Shown piece after piece: positions 1-7,202 of a DNA stretch of 8,931 bases (position 1 is its first letter; each line of letters begins with the position of its first letter). Below the pieces are notes generated by a model. The model was not told the DNA's origin, made no database searches, and worked only from the letters and a program-made list of their open reading frames with translations. The DNA comes from Candidatus Peribacteria bacterium (GTDB lineage Bacteria > Patescibacteriota > Gracilibacteria > Peribacterales > Peribacteraceae), in assembly GCA_903854455.1 (NCBI GenBank), contig CAINWJ010000084.1:1-8931 (forward strand), read 5' to 3'. A program made the translations under genes and the position numbers.

Positions 1-181
1 ACCCCTACACTCCCCGTACCAATGAATACTCTCGGATTTTCGCAGCACGTTATTGATGATGGCGGCAAGAGGGAGCGATGGACGCGAGGGAAGCGCCATG
101 TCTCGTCCTATGGGACGATGCTGATGAATCGGCTCACGGCAGTGCTCGGTCGTCTGCTCCGACAACGCACCGGAGGAGAAT

Positions 182-186
182 GGAGG
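182..186 (+). promoter_or_regulatory. Shine-Dalgarno site of the penicillin-binding protein
   Basis: GGAGG lies 9 nt before the ATG at 196, with a second GGAGGAG a few bases further upstream. It is the clearest ribosome binding site in the window and the main reason for choosing the 196 start over the longer options in the same open frame. Confidence 0.6.
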
Positions 187-195
187 AAATTCATC

Positions 196-3180
196 ATGAA
201 AATTCTTCTCGGCATGACAGCCTTGGTGATCATCGTGCTCACCATCCTCTGGCTGACACTGCCCAACATCGATGATCCTGCGACGATGTTCCCGTCGCAG
301 AGTACTGTGATCCTGGACCGAAACGGCGTGGAGCTCTACCGGCTATTCACGGAGCAGGACCGAACGTACGTCAACGGCGAAGACATCAGTCAATTTATCA
401 AAGATGCCACCATCGCCATCGAGGATGAGCGTTTCCTCTCCCGCAGCAGCTGCTTCGATGTCATCGGTTTCAGCCGCGCGGTCCTAAGCCAGATCGCGCC
501 ACGGTACTTCGTTCGTTCCGGCGGCTCGACACTCACGCAGCAGTTCGCCGGCAATGCACTGGTCGGTCGACAGCGATCTGTGCTGCGGAAAGTCCGCGAA
601 CTGATGCTCTCGTGTCAGCTGGAACGGAAGTACAAGAAAGATCAGTTGATTGAGCTCTACTTAAACTGGATCCCGTACGGCTCTAACGGCTACGGCATTG
701 AGCAGGCGGCGAAAAATTACTTCGGAGTCAGTGCCAAGAATCTGACGTTGGCTCAATCGGTGACTCTGGCAGCACTGCCGCAACGACCTTCCTACTTCTC
801 GCCATATGGCAAGCACCGCGTGACGATCGTCTCCGATCAGATTCTCAGTAAAATCAAAAACGGAGAAATCACCACTGCCGCACAAATCCCTGATGGAGCA
901 GTGCAGATCGGACTGATCGGACAGTTGGTCGGATCTGGATCGAGTACGGTGTACGTCGGCGGACGGACGGATCAGGTGCTGGCAAACATGCTGGAGCAGA
1001 AAAAAATAACCGAAGATCAGCGTACGATTGCGCTGAAAGAATTGCAGGCGATGAAATTTGCACCAGAGCGGCAGAACATCCGCGCGCCGCACTTTGTCCT
1101 GTCGGTAGAGAAGCAGGTGGCGGGGTTACTGGGAATCGATCCGGCTGACTCCACGCATCTACTGGAGCAGGGCGGCTTCCGCATCACGACCACACTGGAC
1201 TGGAACATCCAACAGATCGCAGAGAAAGTCGTTGCTGCACATAGCGCGGATACCTTGAAACGCTTCGGAGCGAACAACATCGCGTTGATGGCGGTGTCCC
1301 CGAAGACACGAGAAGTTCTGGCGTACGTCGGCAACACCGATTACAGCGATGAGACGCACGAAGGCAAGATCGACATGGTGACGAGTCCGCGCCAGCCGGG
1401 ATCCAGCTTCAAGCCTTTCACCTACCTCACGGCATTCGAGAACGGCTACGGACCCGGCTCGGTGCTCTACGACGTACCGACGAAGTTCGGTGAAGATCAA
1501 CCGCAGAACTACGACGGCACCTTCTGGGGGCTCACAGATATGCGCCATGCGCTGGCGGGTTCCCGGAATGTGCCAGCAGTGAAAGCATTCTTCATGGGTG
1601 GCGGCGAGGAAAACGTTCTGTCGCTGGCAGCACGTATGGGGGTGACTGCTCCCACTGTCCAGCGGACCCGGCTGCGCCAGGAGACGCCGGATTTTTCCTA
1701 CGGATGGCCGCTGGCCATCGGAGCTGCGGAAGTCCCACTCTCCGAGATGGTCACGGGGTATGCGACCATCGCCGACGGAGGCATGGCGCGTCCACTGAGT
1801 AGCATCCTCAAGATCACGGACAAGGACGGCAACATCCGCTACCTGCCCAAGGACACGCCTGCCCAGCAGGTGATCGACACTCGTCTGACCGCGCAGATCA
1901 CCTCGATCCTGAGTGATGTCTCCGCCCGCCCGGCGGACAACCAGTACTGGCAGACCATCCTGACGGTGCCAGGGACGGCAGCCGCGGCGAAGACCGGCAC
2001 CAGCAACAAGTGTCTGGAGCGTGATAAGCAGAAGCAGTGCACGCTGCGCCGGCCGGAGAGCACATGGACCATGGGCTTCACACCCAACATCATCGCCGGT
2101 GTGTGGGTCGGCAATGCGACCAGCCAGTCACTTTTCGAGAAAGCCGATGGTCTCACGACGGCAGCCCCCATCTGGCACGACTTCATGGCAGCGGCTCAGA
2201 CCAAGATGCCCAGTGCCGTGACGACGTTCATAGAACCCACGGGCCTCTCGCATCCGCTGATCTCACGATTGTCCGGTCAGCTGGCTTCCGCCTGCACGCC
2301 GATCGAGTACCGCCGGAGTGATGTCTTCTTGGATGAACGCGTACCGACACTCGACGATCCTGCCTGCGTCCTCCTGAGTGTGGACCGCGTGACCGGCCTG
2401 CTCTCGTCACCCGCCTGTCCTGCCGAAGCCGTTGCCGAAGAACCGTTCTTCTCGCCGGAGAGTGAACTCCCGACACGCTGGCCGCTGTGGGAACAGGGCG
2501 TGCAGGAATGGGCGAAAAAACAGATGGAGATCTGGTCGGCATCCCCGACGCATTCCGGATCGCAGCTCCCCATGCCGCTGCCTCCGTCGTCGCTCTGCGA
2601 TCCCACACTGACCCCCGGGCGTGAATCGAAGCCGACTGCTTCTCTCACCTTCCCATTATCCGGTGACTCCGTTCCCTTCCCCGCCTTCAAGCCGCAAGTG
2701 ACCATGCGCGCCAGCAGTCCCATCACATCGGTGCAGTATGCGTTGGATGGCGTGCCGATCGCAACATTCACAACCTCTCCCTTCAGCGGCATCATCCGCC
2801 TGCCGAAGACGCTCAACTTGAGCTCCTCGCACACGCTGAGCGTCACCGTGACCGATACGTACTTCAATACCGCGACGGATCAGGTGACCATCCGCTTCAG
2901 CCGTGACGCCAGTGCACCGCTCGTCGAGATCGTGAGTCCGGACGACGGAGCTATCCTCTCCGCCGGGCAGCAGGTGAGCCTGCGTGCGACCGCAGACGCG
3001 GCAAGCGGCATCGACCGCGTGCAGTTCTACCTGGACGGCAAGCTCCTCACCACCCGCCGCGACCCGCCATTCGATGTCCTCTTCAATATCACGGGTTCAG
3101 GAACACACGTTCTCCGTGCGGTGGGACGGGGAACGGGTGGCGCGGAAGGTGATGATGAGGTGAGGGTGGAGGTGCGGTGA
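196..3180 (+). CDS. Bifunctional class A penicillin-binding protein (GT51 + transpeptidase) with two C-terminal Ig-like modules
   Basis: This is a peptidoglycan synthase that polymerises lipid II glycan strands and cross-links the stem peptides outside the membrane. Numbered from the ATG at 196 (994 aa), residues about 3-21 form a membrane anchor. The GT51 domain follows, with the catalytic-Glu motif EDERF (76-80), GGSTLTQQF (109-117) and the RKVRELMLSCQLER segment from 131. The transpeptidase domain has all three active-site motifs: SSFK (nucleophile S403, K406), SRN (456-458) and KTGT (599-602). After a Cys-containing linker come two tandem modules, about 800-885 and 890-992, sharing a VQYALDG/VQFYLDG core; they look like bacterial Ig-like folds, longer than the BiPBP_C tail of E. 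coli PBP1C. The ATG at 196 was chosen for its GGAGG and because the anchor follows directly. The frame is open back to base 1, so starts at 118, 124, 22 or outside the window are possible and would add a basic cytoplasmic tail. The family is certain; the 1C-like subtype is inferred. Confidence 0.93.
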   Translation: MKILLGMTALVIIVLTILWLTLPNIDDPATMFPSQSTVILDRNGVELYRLFTEQDRTYVNGEDISQFIKDATIAIEDERFLSRSSCFDVIGFSRAVLSQIAPRYFVRSGGSTLTQQFAGNALVGRQRSVLRKVRELMLSCQLERKYKKDQLIELYLNWIPYGSNGYGIEQAAKNYFGVSAKNLTLAQSVTLAALPQRPSYFSPYGKHRVTIVSDQILSKIKNGEITTAAQIPDGAVQIGLIGQLVGSGSSTVYVGGRTDQVLANMLEQKKITEDQRTIALKELQAMKFAPERQNIRAPHFVLSVEKQVAGLLGIDPADSTHLLEQGGFRITTTLDWNIQQIAEKVVAAHSADTLKRFGANNIALMAVSPKTREVLAYVGNTDYSDETHEGKIDMVTSPRQPGSSFKPFTYLTAFENGYGPGSVLYDVPTKFGEDQPQNYDGTFWGLTDMRHALAGSRNVPAVKAFFMGGGEENVLSLAARMGVTAPTVQRTRLRQETPDFSYGWPLAIGAAEVPLSEMVTGYATIADGGMARPLSSILKITDKDGNIRYLPKDTPAQQVIDTRLTAQITSILSDVSARPADNQYWQTILTVPGTAAAAKTGTSNKCLERDKQKQCTLRRPESTWTMGFTPNIIAGVWVGNATSQSLFEKADGLTTAAPIWHDFMAAAQTKMPSAVTTFIEPTGLSHPLISRLSGQLASACTPIEYRRSDVFLDERVPTLDDPACVLLSVDRVTGLLSSPACPAEAVAEEPFFSPESELPTRWPLWEQGVQEWAKKQMEIWSASPTHSGSQLPMPLPPSSLCDPTLTPGRESKPTASLTFPLSGDSVPFPAFKPQVTMRASSPITSVQYALDGVPIATFTTSPFSGIIRLPKTLNLSSSHTLSVTVTDTYFNTATDQVTIRFSRDASAPLVEIVSPDDGAILSAGQQVSLRATADAASGIDRVQFYLDGKLLTTRRDPPFDVLFNITGSGTHVLRAVGRGTGGAEGDDEVRVEVR

Positions 3181-3200
3181 TTAATGAATCCAATTAATCA
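3178..3200. other. Hairpin shared by two convergent stop codons
   Basis: TGATTAAT (3178-3185) and ATTAATCA (3193-3200) form a perfect 8-bp inverted repeat with a 7-nt loop. The left arm begins with the TGA stop of the penicillin-binding protein. The right arm contains the TAA stop of the convergent BON-like gene (3196-3194). The stem is AT-only apart from its terminal G-C pair and has no following T-run, so it is not a typical intrinsic terminator, though its symmetry would act the same way on both transcripts. Confidence 0.45.
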
Positions 3201-3526
3201 GGATTATGTGGACGATTATTATAAATCTTTTCCCATTGAGATGAACCATTTCCCGAATAAGTACTCATACCGGTTGGGGCTGCTCGCTTTGTCGCTAATT
3301 CCCCTCTGCAAACAATGCTTCTTATCCATCCTTTTCCTTCCAATGTCCTACGTGCGATCCGCTCAGCCTGAACGGCTTGCCTCCAACTTACTGCCTCACC
3401 AGACAATGTCGCTTGTATATCACCACTTGTTGTATCGACGGCAACGCTAACAGTATTGATCTGGTATTTTTGCAGTGCCTTCTCCACTAATGCTTTCAGT
3501 TCTGAATCCCGATCAGTAGTTTCCAT
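3194..3526 (-). CDS. Small BON-like domain protein
   Basis: The 110-aa product has no signal peptide or membrane segment. Its N-terminal two thirds read like one BON module: a helix (ELKALVEKALQKY), a strand (VSVAVDTTSGDIQ), then LSGEAVSW, then a helix with AERIARRTLEG, then a closing strand (WIRSIV). BON domains occur in periplasmic or osmotically regulated proteins and are thought to bind membranes or ligands. The polar C-terminal tail of about 40 residues is unrecognised. The ATG at 3526 was preferred over the in-frame TTG at 3535; neither has a clear Shine-Dalgarno. It is a single gene convergent with the penicillin-binding protein and ends 13 bases from that gene's stop. The BON assignment rests on pattern only. 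A hypothetical protein, or a decayed remnant of a longer one, remains possible. Confidence 0.5.
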   Translation of the reverse strand: METTDRDSELKALVEKALQKYQINTVSVAVDTTSGDIQATLSGEAVSWRQAVQAERIARRTLEGKGWIRSIVCRGELATKRAAPTGMSTYSGNGSSQWEKIYNNRPHNPD

Positions 3527-3691
3527 ACTATTCAAGAGGGAAAGGAAAAATAAGAGCGGATTTTGATTGATTTACAGAAAAAGTCAAATACTTTCATCGC
3601 CATAAGATAGTTATATCAATATTGCTGAACTTGTAGCGGGAAAATCATATTTGCCCCAATGACATAGAAACAATGATTGCAGATCCATATT

Positions 3692-3716
3692 ATTCTAGAC
3701 GTTGAGCTACCCGCCC
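3692..3716 (-). other. tRNA 5'-portion-like fragment in AT-rich spacer
   Basis: Read on the minus strand from 3716, the bases are GGGCGGG TA GCTC AACGTCTA GA. This matches the acceptor 5' strand, the U8/A9 position, the D-stem and the start of the D-loop of a canonical bacterial tRNA. Further along, CTGCAAT could pass for an anticodon loop, but the anticodon stem, T-arm and a perfect 3' acceptor strand cannot be formed. It may be a tRNA relic or a chance match. The surrounding non-coding stretch 3527-3732 is AT-rich, and nothing else was recognised in it. Confidence 0.25.
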
Positions 3717-3723
3717 TATTTTA

Positions 3724-3761
3724 TCGTTGAGCGCGGGGCTGCCGCCCCGCAGGCACAACGA
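3724..3761. repeat. REP-like hairpin, left flank of RAYT
   Basis: The core GCGGGGC-TGCC-GCCCCGC (3733-3750) is a perfect 7-bp GC stem with a 4-nt loop. It is enclosed by a second inverted repeat, TCGTTG (3724-3729) and CAACGA (3756-3761), giving a two-tier stem with an internal loop. The core is the exact reverse complement of the one at 4282-4299 on the other side of the transposase gene. This is the arrangement expected of REP sequences recognised by their RAYT. Confidence 0.8.
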
Positions 3762-3789
3762 CACAATCATCATCACATCGAATCACATG

Positions 3790-4230
3790 CTATTGAACAT
3801 CATTCATCGATGTCACATCCCACCGCCCGCTGGCGGAGGACCAATGGTATTCACGTGGATGTTGCACGATGCCCGCACGCACCGGATTCATGTGGATATA
3901 ATCGAGAACCTTCCATGGTTTGAACGGAAAAACGATGTAGTACCCCCGCTGCCATATCCTGCCGCGCTGGAGCTGCAATGCCACGCCTTTCTTGAAGCTG
4001 TTCATGACCGTAGAAATCTTTCCCGGGGATGGGACCGTGATCAGCAGATGACAATGATCGGGCATGATGACAAATCCGAAGAGGAAAAACGGATGTAAGC
4101 CCTGGACCCTGTAGAGGGTTTCCACCGCTTCGCGTGCGGCAACCGGATCCTGAAAAATCGGTTCACGATCTGCGATATTCGTGGTCACGAACATGATCGT
4201 TCCGCTCTGGACGGTGTGTAGCTGGGACAT
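3790..4230 (-). CDS. REP-associated tyrosine transposase (RAYT, IS200-like Y1 HUH family)
   Basis: This 146-aa single-domain Y1 HUH endonuclease is thought to nick and rejoin single-stranded REP hairpins and to spread them through the genome. The metal-binding HUH motif is PDHCHLL (H59, H61), with Cys in the middle position. WQRGYY (93-98) is followed by DYIHMNPVRAG, in which Y111 is the predicted catalytic tyrosine, by analogy with the DYI..NP segment of E. coli TnpA-REP. The family's W-SS signature is seen in YHWSSA. The length is typical and all key residues are present, so the gene looks intact. Exactly inverted GC-rich hairpins lie 39 bases past its stop and 51 bases before its start, so the gene and its cognate REPs form one unit. 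The ATG at 4230 gives the usual N-terminus; no strong Shine-Dalgarno is visible. Confidence 0.9.
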   Translation of the reverse strand: MSQLHTVQSGTIMFVTTNIADREPIFQDPVAAREAVETLYRVQGLHPFFLFGFVIMPDHCHLLITVPSPGKISTVMNSFKKGVALQLQRGRIWQRGYYIVFPFKPWKVLDYIHMNPVRAGIVQHPREYHWSSASGRWDVTSMNDVQ

Positions 4231-4280
4231 GGAACCATCGTGGACGAACTCCTGGACGATGCATTGTTATTTTCAATGAT

Positions 4281-4300
4281 TGCGGGGCGGCAGCCCCGCT
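4281..4300. repeat. REP-like hairpin, right flank of RAYT
   Basis: GCGGGGC-GGCA-GCCCCGC (4282-4299) is a perfect 7-bp stem with a 4-nt loop and is the exact inverse of the copy at 3733-3750. The bases outside the core differ from the left copy, so only about 19 bases are shared. A small caat/attg inverted repeat adjoins it on the left (4274-4282). The rest of the spacer 4231-4395 shows no gene or other structure. Confidence 0.8.
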
Positions 4301-4395
4301 CTTCGCTGACTGGGAAGCCATCCGATATGTTCCATCGTCAAAAAGAACACCTGCATTACGCGATAACTAAACCATCCACCATTCGCCAAAAACCC

Positions 4396-6183
4396 CTATT
4401 CCTTCGCCGACTTACTGATACTCGCTAGTACCCCACCCTCTCTCATCAATTCCCCCGGCTTCCCTTCGGCTGTGATCTTGCCATTCTCAAAGACGTACAC
4501 ATAATCGAACATCGGTAATAAATGAAGTTTATGAATCGAGGAAATGATGCAGCGATCCGCGAAGCGCTTGAACAAATTTTCGTAGATCGCGCGTTCGTTC
4601 ACCGGATCCACCGAGCTGGTCGGCTCATCCAGCAGGATGAAATCGCTCGTCTTGGCTGCGAAGATACCGCGGGCGAGTGCGAGGCGCTGCTTCTCGCCAC
4701 CGCTTAAATTGACACCCTTCTCCGCGATATTCGTCTTGAGTCCCTTCGGTAACCGCGCCACTACCGGAGAAAATTTCGCCAACGCAATATCTTCCAGTAA
4801 TTCAGCGCGACTCAGCTTCGTATCCACCGTGATGTTGTACTCGATGGTGTTGGCGAAGATCTCCGGCTCCTGTGGGATCAGGGTCACGTGTTGCACCAAA
4901 TGTTTCAATCCACGTTTTAAGATTTTCCTGTCGCACATCACCCGGACATCACTCGTCACCATCAATCCACGAAGCAGTGCGAGCACCGTGCTCTTGCCGC
5001 TGCCGCTCTCGCCGACGAATGCGATCTTGCTCGCACGATTGAGGATGATCGACGGCACAGAGAGCTGCAGCCGTCGCGTGGTCTGCGGCACGGCATCTCC
5101 GGGTACGACCGATGCATCCTCGTCTTCCGTGTACGCGAACTTCAGATCTTTGATCTCGATGCGTTGCCAATCGCGCGGCAGTCCATTGACGATAGCGGTG
5201 TCCCCGCGTTCCGCACGAAGAATGGACGCGGTCGAGCCGAAGTCGGCGTACTGTTCGATAGTGTCACTGTACTTCCACGCAAACGTGTAGAACGACTCAC
5301 CGATTTCGCGGAGGTACTGGTAGAGCATGAAGAATGAACCCACCAGCAGCGGATCGTGGTTCCGGATCGCGAGCACTGCGTACCAGGCGATGATGCCCGT
5401 CTTCATGACGGCGATGATCACGGAAACGAGGAACCACTTCACCTCATTGATGGCTTGGGTCCGTCTGGCGTACGGGAAGTAATGCGTCATGCGCTTCCAG
5501 ACCTCAGTCTTGGTGAGCTGCTCCAGTCTCAAGGTGATGACCGTGAAGATATTCGTGACGTAATCATGGAGAGCCGCTGCCACCGAATGTTCGTACTCGT
5601 TGATGCGGTCGTACCGCTTGAGGAGGAACGTATCGAAGAGAAACACGATCAGCAGTGCAACGACGCTGACGCCACAGGCCATCGCAGCAGCACCGGGAAA
5701 AAGGAGGAACAACGCAACGATCGACGTCGCTCCACGTATCACCATCTCGATGATCTGGAAACCCATGGAGATGAACTGATCCAGCGCACGACTCGACTTG
5801 CCAAGCTTGTTGATGGTGCGGCCGGAATGATTGTCGCGGTGCCACTGCACCGGCAGAGCGGTGATGATCCGGTAGACATGATCGCGGTAGGCGCATTTCA
5901 CTCGAAACGCGATGGATTGTTCCAGAACGCGCGCCGGTCCGTGGAACACCCAGAAGATAATGGAGATGAAGAGCACGAGACCCAGTGATGCAAACAGTTG
6001 CCGGAGAGGATCCACCAGTGTCGCAGCATTCTGCACCTGGTTGAGCAGTCGCCCGACCGCATACGGCTCTACCATGCTGATCACGTTGGCAACAATGAAT
6101 AACATCAAATACAGCACGATCTTCCAGCGGTGACCCGCAGCGTATTTCCAGGTGGCTCGGAGGAGGGTGAGGAAAGCCTTCAC
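4396..6183 (-). CDS. ABC transporter, fused membrane and ATPase domains (exporter half-transporter)
   Basis: The 595-aa protein should homodimerise, or pair with a partner not encoded here, to export a substrate across the cytoplasmic membrane. Residues about 1-310 form the transmembrane domain, with hydrophobic helices near 21-40, 64-80, 150-190 and 248-275. The ATPase domain has Walker A GESGSGKST (391-399), a Q-loop in LIPQEPEIF (Q438), the signature LSGGEKQR (493-500), Walker B FILLDEPTSSVD (515-526, E520) and the switch His in SSIHKLH (H551), so it should be active. The start is GTG at 6183, the only start between an in-frame stop (6201-6199) and the first helix. It lacks a Shine-Dalgarno, and an octamer array lies just upstream. 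The substrate cannot be deduced: no adjacent precursor peptide, peptidase domain or partner half-transporter is present. Confidence 0.93.
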   Translation of the reverse strand: MKAFLTLLRATWKYAAGHRWKIVLYLMLFIVANVISMVEPYAVGRLLNQVQNAATLVDPLRQLFASLGLVLFISIIFWVFHGPARVLEQSIAFRVKCAYRDHVYRIITALPVQWHRDNHSGRTINKLGKSSRALDQFISMGFQIIEMVIRGATSIVALFLLFPGAAAMACGVSVVALLIVFLFDTFLLKRYDRINEYEHSVAAALHDYVTNIFTVITLRLEQLTKTEVWKRMTHYFPYARRTQAINEVKWFLVSVIIAVMKTGIIAWYAVLAIRNHDPLLVGSFFMLYQYLREIGESFYTFAWKYSDTIEQYADFGSTASILRAERGDTAIVNGLPRDWQRIEIKDLKFAYTEDEDASVVPGDAVPQTTRRLQLSVPSIILNRASKIAFVGESGSGKSTVLALLRGLMVTSDVRVMCDRKILKRGLKHLVQHVTLIPQEPEIFANTIEYNITVDTKLSRAELLEDIALAKFSPVVARLPKGLKTNIAEKGVNLSGGEKQRLALARGIFAAKTSDFILLDEPTSSVDPVNERAIYENLFKRFADRCIISSIHKLHLLPMFDYVYVFENGKITAEGKPGELMREGGVLASISKSAKE

Positions 6184-6188
6184 AAAAA

Positions 6189-6222
6189 GTTTGGTAGTTT
6201 ACTGGTTTACTGGTTTGGATAG
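6189..6222 (+). repeat. Octamer repeat array 1, upstream of the ABC transporter
   Basis: On the plus strand the bases fall into 8-nt units: TTTGGTAG, TTTACTGG, TTTACTGG, then a variant TTTGGATAG. A 30-base stretch (6189-6218) is identical, in the same orientation, to 7203-7232 in array 2. The array ends 6 bases before the GTG of the ABC transporter on the minus strand and takes up the space where its translation signals would lie. Confidence 0.85.
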
Positions 6223-6242
6223 TGCATGTTGGATGTCTGAAA

Positions 6243-6258
6243 TCGTTGTTGTCAACGA
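6243..6258. repeat. Small hairpin TCGTTG/CAACGA
   Basis: TCGTTG (6243-6248), a TTGT loop and CAACGA (6253-6258) form a 6-bp hairpin. The arms are identical to the outer arms of the REP hairpin at 3724-3761, as if that element had lost its GC core. The match is short and could be chance. Confidence 0.4.
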
Positions 6259-6287
6259 CAATATCTATGATTCATAAAATATAGAAA

Positions 6288-6376
6288 ATTTGGGGAGCAG
6301 GATTCCTTCCTGCGGAGAAATGAAATATGCATAAAGAAAATGCTGCAATGCCGCGGGTAGGAAACCCGCTCCCAAT
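6288..6376. repeat. REPIN-like pair of inverted hairpins (second REP family)
   Basis: Two related units face each other across a roughly 35-base AT-rich spacer. The left unit has stem GCAGGA/TCCTGC (6297-6302 and 6308-6313) with a 5-nt loop. The right unit has stem GCGGGT/ACCCGC (6353-6358 and 6364-6369) with a 5-nt loop. Outside the stems, TTGGGGAGC on the left mirrors GCTCCCAA on the right. Aligning the left unit with the reverse complement of the right over the AGC-to-CGG core gives 16 of 20 matches, and several mismatches are compensatory, preserving each hairpin. This is the architecture of a REPIN. The sequence family differs from the hairpins flanking the RAYT in this window. It lies just after the yebC stop, where it could also act as a 3'-end structure. 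Confidence 0.75.
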
Positions 6377-6404
6377 TATTCTTGAATCATCCAAATGATG
6401 AAAT

Positions 6405-7187
6405 TTATTGGATCACCGCATTCGTATGCACCTCCGACACATCTTCATCTTCCTCCAGAGCCTCGACCAATCCTTCCACTTTCAGCATCGTCGCACCATC
6501 CACCGGTGCGGTCTGCTTCGCGACAAATTGCAGTCCGGCAGATTCGATCGTCAATCCTTTCGTCTTCAGGAAATCCCGCACACCAGACCACTTGGTGCCA
6601 TCCGTCACCACCTGCAAATGCTGATCGGATGCGGAGAAGTCTTCCGCACCGTAATCGATCAGTTCCAACTCGAGCATTTCCAGTGCCGCTGCGTCGCCAA
6701 TGATGGAACCTAAGCCGGCTTCGTCGTCCCCCACGTCGCTCGCGAGCGACGTGGCGCCGCCGGCAACAACCACACCGCGCCGCTCGAACATCCAGAGCAC
6801 CGATCCACTCGCTGCCAATCGTCCGCCGCTCTTCCCCAGGATCAGCTTCACGTTGGCAAGTGTCCGGTTCTTGTTATCCGTCAGTGATTCAATGATGAAT
6901 GCGGAACCACCGGGACCGTACGCTTCGTACGTCACCTCCTGCATCGCCTCACCTTTCAACTCACCGGTGCCTTTCTTGATAGCGCGGTCAATATTGGCAT
7001 TGGGCACACTCTCGCTCTTCGCTGCATCGATCAGAGTCCGGAGGCGGATGTTGGATGTGACATCGCCGCCACCCTCCCGTGCCGCGATCTCGATCAACCG
7101 TGCGTACTTCGTGTAGATCTTGCCGCGACGAGCATCCTGTGCGGTTTTTCGGACCCGGATGTTGGCCCATTTGGAGTGACCGGACAT
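6405..7187 (-). CDS. yebC: YebC/PmpR-family protein (translation factor / transcriptional regulator family)
   Basis: The 260-aa cytoplasmic protein begins with the family hallmark MSGHSKWANI, then QDARRGKIYTKYAR, the GGGD segment (39-42) and NIDRAIKKGTG (65-75). YEAYGPGG (87-94) opens the central domain, and GAEDF (180-184) lies in the C-terminal part. Members were first described as DNA-binding regulators, and more recent work implicates them in relieving ribosome stalling. The position beside rpsF, rpsR and the rRNA operon fits a translation role. The length is slightly above the usual 240-250 aa because of an acidic, Gly/Ala/Ser-rich insertion around 141-165, part of which is encoded by a perfect 24-bp palindrome (residues 145-153). 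The ATG at 7187 is fixed by the N-terminal motif; upstream is CCTTCCTCTTTTTCTT, with no Shine-Dalgarno. Confidence 0.95.
   Translation of the reverse strand: MSGHSKWANIRVRKTAQDARRGKIYTKYARLIEIAAREGGGDVTSNIRLRTLIDAAKSESVPNANIDRAIKKGTGELKGEAMQEVTYEAYGPGGSAFIIESLTDNKNRTLANVKLILGKSGGRLAASGSVLWMFERRGVVVAGGATSLASDVGDDEAGLGSIIGDAAALEMLELELIDYGAEDFSASDQHLQVVTDGTKWSGVRDFLKTKGLTIESAGLQFVAKQTAPVDGATMLKVEGLVEALEEDEDVSEVHTNAVIQ
6731..6754. repeat. Perfect 24-bp palindrome inside yebC
   Basis: CCACGTCGCTCG followed directly by CGAGCGACGTGG is self-complementary over all 24 bases, centred between 6742 and 6743. It is read in frame within yebC as part of residues 145-153 (ATSLASDVG), in an insertion between the central and C-terminal domains where the family normally has a short loop. 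It is much longer than expected by chance and resembles palindromic elements inserted in coding DNA. Confidence 0.85.
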
Positions 7188-7202
7188 AAGAAAAAGAGGA
7201 AG

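Noticed and set aside
22..195. N-terminal extension of the penicillin-binding protein from the ATG at 22
   Set aside because: It has no ribosome binding site and unremarkable sequence. The ATG at 196 has GGAGG at proper spacing and leads straight into the membrane anchor. A start at 118 or 124 cannot be excluded.
3181..3450. Read-through of the penicillin-binding protein if TGA were a sense codon (as in Gracilibacteria), since the frame stays open after the TGA
   Set aside because: No conserved gene in the window uses in-frame TGA. The C-terminal module is complete at the stop, and the extension overlaps the antisense BON-like gene and has no recognisable domain.
3727..4098. Plus-strand open frames across the RAYT gene
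   Set aside because: They are antisense shadows; the minus strand carries complete HUH and Tyr motifs.
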